The translations under genes and the position numbers were made by a program. A DNA stretch of 64,000 bases from Annulohypoxylon bovei var. microspora (taxonomy: Eukaryota; Ascomycota; Sordariomycetes; Xylariales; Hypoxylaceae): contig MU405279.1 in NCBI GenBank assembly GCA_022836615.1, positions 143,243 to 207,242 of the forward strand, read 5' to 3'. Of the stretch, positions 1 through 11,921 are shown in pieces. Every line of letters begins with the position of its first letter. Position 1 is the stretch's first letter. The notes beneath the pieces are model-generated. The model made no database searches and had not been told where the DNA came from. It saw only the letters and a program-made list of their open reading frames with translations.

Positions 1-1077
1 CGCTGTATAAGAATTTGCTCGTCCCCTAACCCGGAAGCAAAGCACCTGAGAAGTAAACCAGGCTCAGGGGAAGTCACGAGATTCGAAAGCTCTGACGATA
101 ACTTTTCAGTCTCGGCTTCTTGAGCTTTATTTGAGTGGACGTCTTGAACGAGGGGGTGTCCAAGTGTCGGTAGTTTGCGAATAAGATATGCAAGAGCACC
201 AGGACGTCGACTCTGGCTCGTAATTGCAGCTAGAAAGAAGCATTGCCAGAAGAAATCATCTCCCGTCGAATCTGTTGCAGTGATATCTCGGCAATTGGGA
301 GGGCGGATAGCAGCCTTAAAGCTTTCTAGGATTTTTAATGTCCGATCGAAATCCTCGCTTGTTTCCTCTTCTAGTCCGGGTAGAATGGCTAGAACAACGC
401 TCTTCATAGCCGGTCGTAGTGACCTAGGATCTACATGGAGCACATGGTTTTCGAGTAGATCGAGGAACGGAGCCCTGACAGAAAGGGACGCGAACGACAA
501 CGTCGTAGCTAGGCCGGGGAGGTATAGAGGGAGATCTTTGGATAGACCATCCTTCCCTATAATCGAGAAGACATAATTGTAGACCTCTAACGCTTTCTGG
601 TGCACACCAGAAGGAAGCGAGGGGTTCAGGCATTGTGAGAGGCGCTTTGCGACCAGCGTTTTCGATGGGATAATAGTCGTGCTCGCTTGACGTGCTTGTA
701 GCGCCTACAAAAGTGACTTCTCAGCATGATTGATTCCTAGATAGCTACGGGTTTAAGGGACAGGTTGCTTACTTTAAGCAGTCTACTTAGAAATGAGATA
801 TAGTCTGCCCATTCTTCTAAAGCTGTATCAAACAGCGACAGGGCTCGTTCGACGCCTGACGCATATTTTCGGTAGTGCTTGTCTTTAGTTGGAGTATCCT
901 CTATATAGAATATGTACGTTAGCAAGATGTAGGATATCGAAATGTAGCATGGGACTCAGTATTGGGTGGGTGTTGAATACCTGCGCCTAGTTGATTCCTC
1001 CATTGTCTTACTGTGGGAGTATTCGGACCAGAGCTATCCGGAGAGAGAGAACGACGAGGTCCGGGTTCGAGGGCCAT
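1..1077 (-). CDS. DOP1: DOP1/Dopey family protein, N-terminal part (gene runs off the window)
   Basis: Three exons on the minus strand: 1077-981, 900-773 and 704-1, open at the window edge. Introns 901-980 and 705-772 have GT-AG ends, and the first has a TGCTAACG branch site. Joined, they give about 310 residues. The start reads MALEPGPRR, then KDKHYRKYASGVERALSLFD, and later the Dopey-like segments RLSQCLNPSLPSGVHQKAL and GLLLRCFASGLGDEQILIQR. From family knowledge, DOP1 is a very large (about 1,800 residue) leucine-zipper-like protein that works with the flippase partner MON2 at endosome/Golgi membranes; only the conserved N-terminal domain is visible here. The start is the first ATG in frame with the conserved block. 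It is divergent from MON1, another endosomal trafficking gene, across about 660 bp. Confidence 0.9.
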
Positions 1078-1738
1078 AGTTGCATAATTGGTATAGTTGA
1101 TACTAAGGAGGAACTGGTCGTAGGACCATAGGGTCTCGTTCAAGGGTAGGGGAGTCGAAGCGCATATCTTTGCCGAGGCGCATTCGTTTGCGAGGTTGTA
1201 ATTTAGTTCGAGGTTGCTTCGTTGAAAGAGACCACGATACACGATACACGGGTACACGGCCTAGAAATTGAAGCGCATAGCCTGAACCTTTTTGCGAATT
1301 ACGTTGCAGGTACCCACTAAATTGGTACACCTACCTGCTGTGCAAAGGCAAGTACCTTAAAATAAGGCAGCCTGGGAAATGTTTCATGTGATCTGATTGG
1401 TTACAGCCCTTGTAGTTTCAGGGTGTCTCCCGCCAGCTTATGCTAAAGATATCCCGAAACGGATGTTCAAATGACGTCTAAGCGATAACGATAAGAAGCT
1501 CCACCATGTCCACCATGTCAACCATGTCAACTCCAGACCTCACCCTTATTACTACCTCTTACATAAAGCAAGTTATGGTAACTAAACTAAACTTAACTTC
1601 ACTTCACTCCACTTAACTAAACTTCCCCATGGCAAATAATCATTATATGGCGGGCAAAAGTTGACACTATATACGATTGTCTAACAACACAATTGTGAAA
1701 AGGATGATACAGCCAGTTATCACGGAAATTGAGGAAAG
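1078..1738. promoter_or_regulatory. Shared divergent promoter region of DOP1 and MON1
   Basis: No convincing gene is present. The stretch contains short direct repeats of an ACCATGTC-type unit near 1503-1530 and a run of ACTTAACT/ACTAAAC-like units at about 1575-1625. TATA-like ATTATATGG (about 1643-1651) and ACTATATACG (about 1666-1675) lie 60-100 bp before the MON1 start. The promoter role is inferred from position only. Confidence 0.5.
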
Positions 1739-3565
1739 ATGGGCATGGAGAATGCTAGCTCATCAAGCACTGCTGCCACCCCAGGCTACGAACGGGCTCC
1801 TCCTTTACCTCCCAGGCCCTCTCAAGCACCAAGAAATGACTCTACTACGACCACGATAGAGGGATCTAGTTTGCAGTCGAAGCCAACTACTGCCATCTCC
1901 TCTATGAATATTCAGACACTCTCATTTCCCGATGGCTCACGTGGTACTTTCTCAACAACTAATGAGAATAATGCCGGAGATACTGAAGAATCTACGCCAG
2001 CAAATTCTGGCATGGCAAGCATAGGTTTTAATCCTATTGCTGGTGACATAGATGAGTCTATGAGCGTGATGAGCATAGCCCCAACTCTACGACCACCGGG
2101 AGACCTGGAAAGTCTACTCGTTGGAGACGGGAGCAAGAGAAGTCCCGCATGGAATCTTTTACGCTCCCAATATGCGGCCACCCCACCCTTTGAAACTATC
2201 AGAGTCGAGGAGGGTGCGGCTCTTGCTAACTTCGCCGACGAATTCGATGATATACCGGATGAATCTGAGAAGAACTGGAGCGACGAGGACAGAGTGAAAC
2301 TTTGGAAGTCCAAGTTAAAACATTTCATGATTTTGTCATCTGCAGGAAAACCGATTTATAGTAGACATGGAGACCTAGGATTGATTAACTCATCGATGGG
2401 AGTTGTACAGACAATCATCTCGTTCTATGAGGGTGCAAAGAATCCCCTTCTAGGATTTACCGCCGGAAATACGCGGTTCGTTATAACGACAGAGGGGCCC
2501 CTTTATTTTGTCGCCATAAGTAGGCTTGGAGAGAGCGATTCCCAGTTGAGGGCTCAACTCGATGCCCTATATATGCAGATCCTATCCACCTTGACCCTTC
2601 CGGCCTTGACTAACATCTTCGCCAATCGGCCATCCACCGATCTCCGGAAACCTCTACAAGGAACAGAGACTTTGCTTTCTTCCTTAGCCGACAGCTTCAC
2701 GAGAGGTTCTCCGTCTGCTCTTCTAGGAGCTTTAGAATGCCTAAGGCTCAGGAAATCGCATCGACATGCCATCAATAACGCATTTCTAAGAACAAAAACC
2801 GAAAAATTGCTCTACGGCCTGATAGTTGCGGGTGGGAAGCTTGTCAGTGTTATTAGACCACGTCGCCATTCCCTTCATCCCAGCGACCTTCAACTTATCT
2901 TCAACATGCTATTCGAATCTGGAGGTATCAAGGCTGGCGGCGGTGAAAATTGGATTCCACTCTGTCTACCAGCTTTCAACAATCGAGGATACCTCTATAT
3001 GTATGTCAGTTTTCTAGATGCTGAGCCGGAGTCCGAAAGAGATTTGACCACTGCTGGCGAAGAGGTCGCAATCATTTTAATCAGTCCAGATAAGGAGAGT
3101 TTCTTTGATCTTCAACAGATGCGAGACGATGTTGTAGCCGAGCTAAAGAAAAAGGGACACCTTGACCTCATCAAAACCGCGGTGCGCCAAGGACGTGCAA
3201 AGATGAGCGACATTGCGCCAGGAACACACGTCAGCCACTTTCTATTCAAGTCAAGAGCCAATGTGCAGTTTTGTATGCCATCTCTTCTACCGACATTTAG
3301 CAGTCTCATGTCACACAGAAGACTAATGTCGCTTTATCATAATCTACATTCGACAATCCATGCCAAGCATACCCATGTAAAGGTACTACATTGCGTTGGA
3401 GAAGATAGCACTTCGCTTGCCTGGATTACACCAATATTTGAATTCTACTGCGTGGCCGGACCCGACGCATCTCGAGCCGTCATAACACAAGGAGCAAATA
3501 AGATCATCCAATGGGCGAAACGTGAGGAGGAACGGTTGTTTATAATAGGCGGAGGCGTCTTTTGA
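1739..3565 (+). CDS. MON1: Vacuolar fusion protein MON1 (Mon1-Ccz1 Rab7 GEF subunit)
   Basis: Single-exon ORF of 608 residues, typical of fungal MON1. The first 170 residues are low-complexity and Ser/Thr/Pro-rich. The conserved longin-type core starts near residue 185 (KLKHFMILSSAGKPIYSRHG) and includes GFTAGNTRFVITTEGPLYFV and NWIPLCLPAFNNRGYLYMYV; the C-terminal third (HTHVKVLHCVGEDST onward) is also conserved. Family knowledge: MON1 pairs with CCZ1 as the exchange factor for Ypt7/Rab7 and is needed for endosome-vacuole and autophagosome-vacuole fusion. The ATG at 1739 gives a usual length; a short out-of-frame ORF at 1677 overlaps the beginning. It is divergent from DOP1. Confidence 0.95.
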   Translation: MGMENASSSSTAATPGYERAPPLPPRPSQAPRNDSTTTTIEGSSLQSKPTTAISSMNIQTLSFPDGSRGTFSTTNENNAGDTEESTPANSGMASIGFNPIAGDIDESMSVMSIAPTLRPPGDLESLLVGDGSKRSPAWNLLRSQYAATPPFETIRVEEGAALANFADEFDDIPDESEKNWSDEDRVKLWKSKLKHFMILSSAGKPIYSRHGDLGLINSSMGVVQTIISFYEGAKNPLLGFTAGNTRFVITTEGPLYFVAISRLGESDSQLRAQLDALYMQILSTLTLPALTNIFANRPSTDLRKPLQGTETLLSSLADSFTRGSPSALLGALECLRLRKSHRHAINNAFLRTKTEKLLYGLIVAGGKLVSVIRPRRHSLHPSDLQLIFNMLFESGGIKAGGGENWIPLCLPAFNNRGYLYMYVSFLDAEPESERDLTTAGEEVAIILISPDKESFFDLQQMRDDVVAELKKKGHLDLIKTAVRQGRAKMSDIAPGTHVSHFLFKSRANVQFCMPSLLPTFSSLMSHRRLMSLYHNLHSTIHAKHTHVKVLHCVGEDSTSLAWITPIFEFYCVAGPDASRAVITQGANKIIQWAKREEERLFIIGGGVF

Positions 3566-3788
3566 ATTGCAAATAACTATCCATTTCCAAATACCCTTTA
3601 CATAAGCATTTCCATTCGTATCTGCATTCGAATTTGCATCCCCGTTTCCGTTCTCACCATTACCATTACTATTATTCGTACCACCCACGCCTTCTCACCA
3701 AGGCTGAGGTAGGTAACATACCACTATTAATACTCGATATTTTATCATGACTAATAATAAACCGCCGTATCGGAAAGTTTATATTATA

Positions 3789-5153
3789 TCATAGAGGTTG
3801 ACTCGACTCTGGTGTCGTCTGCTCCGAAGTGAAGGTAGATTTGGGACCGGAATCTTCGCACGTGGCGTTGTCATTCAATTTCGCACCCTCCGCTGACGTC
3901 TCCCCAACCTCTTCGCCGTACCCTACTTGGCATCGCGTGGCGGCCGTGTGTGTGATTTTCACGAAGTATCCGTTCTCGACTTCCACCACCTCGCTTTTCC
4001 GGGGTTTCTCCATCGCCGCCCTGGGCTCCGGCGGTGTCGTCAGGTTCACGCGCTCCTTTCCTTTGCGGTTGGTTGGGACTCTCGCCAGATCCTCCATCTC
4101 GTAGACCTGGCTGGCCGGCTCGCCCTTCTTGAAGAGGTTCTTGATCTTCTGGAAGAATCGGGCTACGAGCCTGCGGCTCTTGCCTTGCTGGTGCGCCCCG
4201 CCGTTGAAACTGGAATGGGGAGGCGATAGCGTGGGTGGCCTGGGCTGGTGTCCCTGCGCTCGGCATCCCTCCCTGTTCTCCCTGTCTGCCTTGATCTTGA
4301 TGATCTCCTTGATCTCCATGGTCTCCTTGGTCTTCTTGGTCTCCTCCTTCTTCTGGGGCCCGTATATCTTGTCCGCGACGGCGTTGGCGGCTCCCTTGAC
4401 CGAGGGGTATTTCTCCATCCATTCTGCATGCTCACAGCCACTGTTCTTCTCGATCTTCCGGAACTCGTCGATGAGGTACTTGACGTAGCCTTCGCGCGTC
4501 TTCATCTGTGGTATTTTCTTCGTCGCGGCTTGGGGAAGGAGATTGTCTGTCATCTCGACGACCTCCGCTGCCTGGGCTTCGGGTTGCTTAGGCGCTTGCA
4601 TGACCTGGGGCGCGCCCTGCACGACTTCTCCTGCGACTGCAACGGATTTCACTGAGCTCGTTTCCGCAATCTCGGTCTCGCTCTCAGTCGAATACAGGGA
4701 TGATCCGTCGTCTTCCATGCTGAGTCCATTCTCGGAAGGCGCGTGCCCGGCAGTAGGCGAGTCCGGCTCGGGGCTGTCGATGAGCGGGAAGCGAGGCCTT
4801 GCCGGCACAAATACCGGGTACTTGAATGGCACGGGCTCCGGCTCCTTGAGCGACTCCAGTGACTGGGCGAGCTTCACTGACTCTGGGAACACCGTGAGCG
4901 GTGACGGCAGGCTGCTTGTGCTTGCGTTGCCGTCCTCGAAGTCGGGTGCGAGTAAACTGGCTTCCTGCTCTGGGATTCCGTTGCCGGGAGACGCGTCCTC
5001 GCCGTATGGGTTGGCCATAGTGGCCAGCCTGCCGTTGCTGTGCGAGAACGTGGACCGTCGGGCCCGGGGAGGTGGCACGAGACGACCCGAGCCTGGCGTC
5101 TGGGCTAGGATTGGGATTGAGCTAGAGCTTGATCTTGGCTCTGTTTCTTCCAT
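3789..5153 (-). CDS. Hypothetical disordered protein, 454 residues
   Basis: Intronless ORF, convergent with MON1 (223 bp between stops). I do not recognise the family. The first 210 residues are rich in Ser, Pro, Glu and Ala and look disordered. A more ordered segment near residues 215-270 (TREGYVKYLIDEFRKIEKNS, with a Cys and a KGAANAVADKIYGP stretch) is followed by a Lys/Glu-rich run that may form a coiled coil, and a basic patch (RRLVARFFQKIKNLFKKGEP) that may contact nucleic acid or membrane. The tail is acidic and Thr-rich. No signal peptide or membrane span is visible. The region is GC-rich, so several other frames are open; this frame is chosen because it is longest and begins MEETEPRSSSSS at a clean ATG. 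Confidence 0.6.
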   Translation of the reverse strand: MEETEPRSSSSSIPILAQTPGSGRLVPPPRARRSTFSHSNGRLATMANPYGEDASPGNGIPEQEASLLAPDFEDGNASTSSLPSPLTVFPESVKLAQSLESLKEPEPVPFKYPVFVPARPRFPLIDSPEPDSPTAGHAPSENGLSMEDDGSSLYSTESETEIAETSSVKSVAVAGEVVQGAPQVMQAPKQPEAQAAEVVEMTDNLLPQAATKKIPQMKTREGYVKYLIDEFRKIEKNSGCEHAEWMEKYPSVKGAANAVADKIYGPQKKEETKKTKETMEIKEIIKIKADRENREGCRAQGHQPRPPTLSPPHSSFNGGAHQQGKSRRLVARFFQKIKNLFKKGEPASQVYEMEDLARVPTNRKGKERVNLTTPPEPRAAMEKPRKSEVVEVENGYFVKITHTAATRCQVGYGEEVGETSAEGAKLNDNATCEDSGPKSTFTSEQTTPESSQPL

Positions 5154-6347
5154 TTTGATCCAAGGGCGCAGTTAGACTTGAAGACTATTTGGATTTCTTG
5201 TTTGTTTATTCGGCCTGATCTTCAGACGAATATTGCTAGGTTGGCTTGAAAGGGTGGTCGAAGCGTATTTTTTCACTTGATGACTCAGGCTTGCGTGGAT
5301 TTCGACTACTCTAAAAATTCCCGCGACAGTGAAAGTAGAACTGACGTCCTATTAATAGCAGTCGAGTGAAGAATATGCAACTTGTTCACTTGTCCAAGGG
5401 CTGTGCTTTCTACGTCGAGTTGTTGCTTCGTGTCAAATCTCCTGGGAGATTTGGGTTAGGAAAAAAGCGAGGGCAGATGGAGAGACGAGACGAGAGAACA
5501 GAACAGACGGAGACAGAGCGGCAGACCCGAGTTAAGTACGATAAAATTCAGCCAGGCCAACCAAGGTGCCACGGTATGGTGTAGTTCGACGGAAAACGTA
5601 TCGACAACTTTAATGCCACGAGAAACGCCTGCTCTGGCAAATATTTCTCGTTAAACTTCAAATAGTGGCATTTCAGGAAGAGCGCAAGGGGATCTATCCA
5701 GTCATCCTAGGCGCTAAAGAACGTTACTCACATGATTATAATATCTTCACGGGAGTTTTCGAGAGCTTAATTTCAATATATTCTACTTAGTCCTTACCTA
5801 GCAATCACGCGTACCGCAAAGTTTATACCACGTCTTCAGCCTCCATAAACACCTAGTAAATATCCCATGGAAAACACTGTTGGGAATTTTAACTTCAGCC
5901 TCAAATTATAAAGTCGAGATTGTCGAAATCAAGCATTGAGCACGAAGTATGGTTCCTTCAATTATTACATTCATCTTTCCCGCTTAGTGTCTTTACCAAA
6001 TGTTGTTCGAGACTATCATACAGTTCATAGAAAAAAGGGGGCAGTCGTAGGTACATGCCGCCCTCCGCATTCTTCTGCCAAAGGTGACTTTACCCTACTT
6101 CGGGGAACCGTCCCAATCCACCACGGCTTATCCCAAGTTGGCTTCCACACTATTACAGACCCGACTACAGAAACAGGCCCCAAAAACATTCGTCCAAACC
6201 TAGCAGTCGGCGGGTCCAAAATTGCTCCAAAATTGGTCTGCTAAGACTTGCTTCTGGTGTAATCCAATGAATGCTGAAACTGCGATTATGGGGACCTGGA
6301 GTGCAATAAGCTGCGTGGGCTGGATGTCATCCCCTATTTTACCCCTT
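5154..6347. other. Intergenic, no gene recognised
   Basis: About 1.2 kb holding the promoter of the minus-strand gene ending at 3789 and the 3' flank of the minus-strand gene ending at 6348. Short ORFs at 5366-5584 and 5936-6244 lack homology-like content and start context. Nothing else was seen. Confidence 0.5.
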
Positions 6348-9300
6348 TCATGCGCCATGATTCCTCTTTGCACATGCTCGCACAGCTGCCTTTGCATCCT
6401 TAACCCACTTGAGAAGCTTCGATCGCACTCGTCGACCGAACGCAACCCGATTGTTGTTTCCTTGAGTTGAACAGTCATCCCTAGTTGTAAAGTGCTTGCT
6501 AGCGAAATTAGCATTTGTTGAGCAGGCATCTTGATCTGGCATATTCTGTCTTGTGGCTTCCGTAGTCGAATCCGATGTCCGTGCTAACAAGAAGCGAAGA
6601 TTTGAGAAACGTCTCCTCAACCCACGGGGATGCCTTGTACCAGAATTTGTACAAGCTTCCATAGACCTTGAGTCATATGAAGGTTTGCTTTGACGATCCA
6701 CGCGTACAGACGCTGTCCTTTTTCCAAGTTGAGATTCTATTCTCTTTGGAGTAATCTCATCAAGGGAGCCACCAGAAGAAGGCTGATTAACCCATGCCGG
6801 ATCCGATTGCCCTCTGCTGACCGCACGGGGCGTGGGAGTCAGACCCGGAGAAAAGGTAAATAGATCTCGCGGCTTATGTCGTGCAATGTCCACAATAATG
6901 TTAGATGTTTCTGTAACTGCATTTCGACGAACCGTGGCGGGCGGAGGAGTACTAGAAGTAGTACTTCTGGAAGATCTAAGCTTCAACCTATTTCGAGTAC
7001 GGACTCGGGGAATGGGGTCGCTTTCTTTACCCTCGGGGATTAGATTAGGAGCCCCAGCAGACCAGGGTTGGTTAATGTCTGGCTCAAAAAGTCTTGTATC
7101 AGAAGTGACTGTGGCTGCAGAATCATTGGACGCTTTTGCCTTGAGTTTCAACCTCGGAATGTGTTTTTGTAAGCCTGAGTTCCGGTCATCATTGGAGGTT
7201 GGGGCTATCTTTCTAACACCTATATTGTTCAATAGCCGAGGGGAAGAAGATCGAGAAAACATGAATGGCGAAAGGACTTCGGAAAAATCCTCTTCGTTGC
7301 TTGATGTGCTCAGTATGCTCGGTGTTGGTGAAGGAATATAGTTAGGATCCCCAGGCAGAGGCGGCAATGCCTTCATAAGTTGAGGGATGCTATTCTTCAG
7401 CTTCAGTTGGCGTGCAGGTGAGATCGGCTTTGGTGACACGATAGGTGTCGTGGAACATGATGGGGTAATGTACGGGAAGCCTTCATTATCCTCTCGAGGC
7501 AAGCTGCTGGTGCTGATTCTAGGAACTGCCTGATTTCGCCTGTGACGTTGGAATCTCTGCCTCTGTGCTTGGTTCGAAGCTGAAACAGCGTCGCTTTGCT
7601 CAACATAGTTGTAACTATTATTGGAATTTTCCATGCCTACAGTAGGTACATCAGCATCACCAACATTATAGCCGAAGCCGCTGGTGCCGTTGGGAGCTGT
7701 CGTCCCGGTCGCACTGCGCATAGCACCCGTTTGGCTGTAGTGTGAACTAGCACGGTCCATTGTGGCGAACCTGTATTGGCCGTCAAGCTGTGATTCATGC
7801 TGAATTGGATCCTTCAAATGAGCGTGGGCTGGTTCGGAACACGAACGTCGTTTGATGATATTACCCTGTGGGTTAGTCATGGCTTGCTCTTCGACTAAAT
7901 CAGTATCAACACTGTCGTCCAGTCCTTCGAATAGAGTGTCGTCCTGTGTATCGTCTCTTAATATTACGCCCTGCTCACTTCGAATTGTAGGAGCTCCGCT
8001 GCCTTGAACTTGCACCTGCCTCTGTGGTGAATTTACGTTTGTCTTTGGCGTCGCTGTTGAGAGATAGTCCGTATACCTATACGTTGGCACGTCCTTTGAC
8101 TCAAGATCCAGATTTGGATTGAATGTATCCATGGATTCTCTGCCTGCCTGTGATGGTAGGAGATCAATGTCACTTCCCCTTCCGAATTTTCTATCAACCT
8201 CGGGGCTATCAAATGCAATCGATCGAGTTTCAGAGCGGATAGAGGCGGTGCGACAACGGGACGGAGCTCGCTCTAGTATAGCCCTACAACTCTCAGCCTG
8301 AGGCGTGTTGGTGCCTCGCGTAGATGCTCTTGTGACTGCCCTATAAGGACTATGGCTTTCAGGCCCAAAGAACGCAGAGTCTCGCTGTCCAAAGGCAAGT
8401 GCCAAGTTATCATCGGATTCCTGTAGTACGAGCGGTCGTTGATAATTTGATGCGTGGGTGGGAACCGGTGCAAACGGCTGGACTGGAGTTAGGGTGCGCG
8501 GTTGTCTGGGCTCAAACCCTTCAGTATAGTCGTAGTAGCGTGGCACGGGAGCGGGAAGGACACTCGGTCCAACTCTGTGCGGCGTACGGTGGTACATGTT
8601 TCCAACCGAGGTGAGGCTCGATGCTCTAGATGAGGAACTATCTACTCTTTCATGATATGGAGCAGCCCAAGATGCCATCGAGGCAGCAGAATGAGTCCGC
8701 ATTGAGGGAGGTCTTGGTGGTCCATAACGACTGGGAGGTGGTCCCTGTGGCGGTAATGAAACTGTAGACAGGCTGGCGGCAAAATGAAAACCTAGAGGAG
8801 GAGGCCTCCGTAGCATCGGAGGATATGCAGGTCTGTAAGGGCCATGAGCAGTCCTCTGTAATCACTTAGCGATTAGGCGTCTATTAAAGAAACAAGCATA
8901 GGGCTTCAGATACTCACATAAGAGGATCGATCAATCTCCACCATACGACTATAGTCAACTCGCCCGCTTTCCGTCAGTGCTGGTGATGCTGGCCGAACTC
9001 CTGGTCTCTTTAGACGAGTGGGGTACGGGAAGGGCGATCGCGGGCGTTGAAGCGGTCCTCCGCTAGTTTGGCTTTGCAACGTTGTCGTAGATCTATGATG
9101 GGAAAGATGACGAGATCCACAAGTGGTCATCGAATATGAGCGTAGCCCAATTTCCTCCGAGGATGTTGGAGTTAATGTGCTTGTGGCTGATTTATGGCTT
9201 TCCGAACCATACATAGAGATTATCTCGGAGGTAGTGTCTCTATAGGAAGGGGGATTTTTGCCATTATGTCGACGGTGTATATCCTCGATGGAAGGACGTG

Positions 9301-9586
9301 GTGATGGATGTTGCTGGCTGAGTTCAGACAAGGTATCTCTCCGCTGTGGTGACGGGGGTACTGGTTTAATGCTGAAGATCCCAATATCTCCCGTCTCGGT
9401 TGTGGTTTTCAGCATGCTCTCTAAGGCACCAGGCGAAGGCAGCAATACGGAATTCTCGTTAACACTTCGAAGTGGCTTATGTAGCGGGCGACCAGGAGGG
9501 GGACCATGGGGTGGTCTTCCGTGAGAATAGCTGCTACGAAGAGTGCCATGGCTCGAACTATGTCTGGGCAAGCGATGATGATCCAT
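6348..9586 (-). CDS. Conserved-looking but unnamed disordered protein, 1,058 residues
   Basis: Two exons: 9586-8918 and 8855-6348. The intron 8856-8917 starts GTGAGT and ends TTACAG. The joined protein has 1,058 residues. The splice restores a continuous Tyr-rich block, MVEIDRSSY followed by RTAHGPYRPAYPP, which is the most conserved-looking part. The rest is Ser/Pro/Arg-rich with proline patches (PPHGPPPGRP near the N terminus; PPQGPPPSRYGPPRPP in exon 2), and a basic C terminus near LRRRFSNLRFLLAR and KLLKWVKDAKAAVRACAKR that may form an amphipathic helix. No enzymatic motif, signal peptide or membrane segment is visible. I cannot name it; a cytoskeletal, septal or signalling scaffold is possible but unsupported. 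The start at 9586 (MDHHRLPRHSSSHG) was preferred over the longer frame from 9637, whose leader looks untranslated. Confidence 0.7.
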
Positions 9587-11921
9587 CAGGAAATACAAGA
9601 ACAAGGGCACGAAAGCACGAATGAGGGACTGACACAACGATGAGGGGAGAGAAGTCTAGATTATGAAATAAAAAAGTAATTGGGTTCGACATGGAGTTAA
9701 AAAAAGAAGCCCGGATAACTGATCCTAGAACAACATCGAGCCTATTTTGTAGAGTTGACGGCTTCGATGGTCTGGAATAGGCCGGATGCCAAAGTGGGAC
9801 AAATTATGAAGATGCCTGTTCTGTTGCAAATATGTCCACAGAGGTCTGAAAAAGTGGAAGTAAATAAGATTTGTTAATCATTAGTTGTTTACGGGGTCGT
9901 TGCTGTTGAGGGGAAGGTTAGAAGCTTCAGATGAAAGAATAGGGGAGATGAGATGTATGAGATAGCAGGAGCTCAATACACCTCAATACGCTCCTTCCTG
10001 TAGCACAAGAGAGCAGTCACAACCCTCAACCACGAATACCTTATGAACCCGAACTCATCATCTCGTAGTCCTTATATTGCTCCTTCCTCAAATTCACCAA
10101 CTTTTACCTCCTTGACACTGTATCTACCTCACGTTTTTACAGTGTGTTTCGGTATCGTCAGGACCATGAGTCAACATGAGTCAAGTCGGTAGGTAGTGCT
10201 ATGGCCCATAGCAAATAACCTCCATACTTTTGCCGTTGTTCCGCAATGCTTAGGTAAATTTGAAAATGAGAAGGTTTGGCGAAGTCTTCACACATATGAG
10301 TCTATCGATACAATAACCGCGATGGAGATTGTAGCATGCTTTATATCAACCCCTATTGAGTTTTTGCTATTCGTTACTCACCTTATCTTAGGATGTTCAA
10401 CGCTATTTTGATTTTCCCAATGAACAGCTCTTCTAAGCTGCTATAGCACTTCCGAAACATTGTAGAATATGGCATTTAGGTAGGTAACAAGGCTAAGCAG
10501 CCCAACCAATTCTATTCTGTTTATTATAGCTACCTATTCAATGTTAGTTGGGCATATTCTTATACATATCATATTGAAACAGTATTGAGCTACATCATTA
10601 GGCTTACACGTTGACCTCCCGTTGGTACACAGGTTAGGTAGGTATCTGCCAGTGAGCATAGATCTGTGATACTCTACATGGCCTGAATCTTTATCTACCT
10701 ACTTTTTATCGATACCGTCGTAGCTGATTGCGACGCTCAGGGTCCTGGGGGCCTGGAGGGGTTCCATTTTGAGGCTCGCTGCAGGATCAATTGCGATCTA
10801 ATAAATCTGGCATCATGCATTATTATGTACACCTCCCTTATTTAGGGATATGGACCATGCAGCTACCAGTTTATGCAAGGTGCCATGTTCAACGGTTCCT
10901 TAGATCGTGACAGGACAGTAAAGTAATAGCCTGATGGTCTAATAATATGACTAATATTCCGATTGGGAAAGTTGACGACTGCAGCGACTGGTACTGTATG
11001 TACATTGCCCGGTGGAATGATGGAATGAACATTCAATACAATATTCGTAATCGTGCTATCGAACTGTCGGGTTCGCGAACCGGGTCTTCCGAGTACCGTG
11101 ATCTCCGTCATTGTATTCGTCTGAATTCTCGAGTCCCTTCCTTCCGAGTTTACTGATCTAGGTTATGATCTGTGGTAGGTAATTTGTTTGGATAGAATTG
11201 AGCCTCGAAGTGGAGACAGTGGAGCTCAAAAGCGGAACGAAATTCGCGCCCGATTTAGTGGACACCATTGAATTTTGTTGCAGGGGTTCCCCAAAAATAT
11301 ACATGGAATCTATGGTGGTGGTGGCGGTGCGCCCTACACACCTTGTACGCCCACCTTGTACACCATAAGCTTGGCGGCATGAGGGGCCATGAAAAAAAGA
11401 GAACACTTGTCATTATCAACTGCTGCCACCGCTCTTATCAAAGTTGACAAGCGGTGGGATTAACTCTCGTCCCTGCATTTATAATTCACTGCGTAAGCCA
11501 CAGCAATTGGGGGTACTAGAGGTTAAACAGGTATTTGATGATTCAGCTGAATTAGACTGTGGCCAGATATTCGGAACTATTCAGCCTTTTAACCAACATT
11601 GAACTCCTCCAATCCTCTCTCCAATTCAAAGCTCCCTTTTACTCTAAAGGGACACATATGCTTCTGTAGAAGAATACAAAACGTCTTCCTCTACGTCTTG
11701 CATTCACTAATCTGTTTCTTCTACTTTTCATTGTTTCTACACTCCCTAGTCGGTGCTATATTATAGGTACGATTTGCTACTTTTATGAATTACATCACCT
11801 GCGCCATTCTTATCGTACACCAACTTAGCCTTAGCTAGTTGTTTGCGAGACGTCTTCTAGATGCAAATCGCGCGCTCTTAAGTTCCTAGCTAATTATATC
11901 TCGTCATTCAGGCCCTTCACA
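9587..11921. other. Long intergenic region between two divergent genes
   Basis: About 2.3 kb with no convincing gene; the small ORFs at 10196, 10863, 10947 and 11158 are not protein-like. It contains short TAGGTAGG-type tracts (about 10480 and 10632). The last about 250 bp before the PDI start are pyrimidine-rich, as in fungal promoters and 5' leaders, with a TATATTATAG-like site near 11756. Confidence 0.4.

Noticed and set aside
175..576. Plus-strand 133-codon ORF
   Set aside because: It is antisense to the third DOP1 exon, which shows family-specific sequence on the minus strand.
3871..5175. Several long alternative frames (183, 135, 210 codons) over the 454-residue gene
   Set aside because: GC-rich shadow frames with low-complexity translations; the 454-codon frame is longest and has the cleanest start.
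5366..5584. 72-codon plus-strand ORF
   Set aside because: No domain, signal peptide or supporting context; likely chance.
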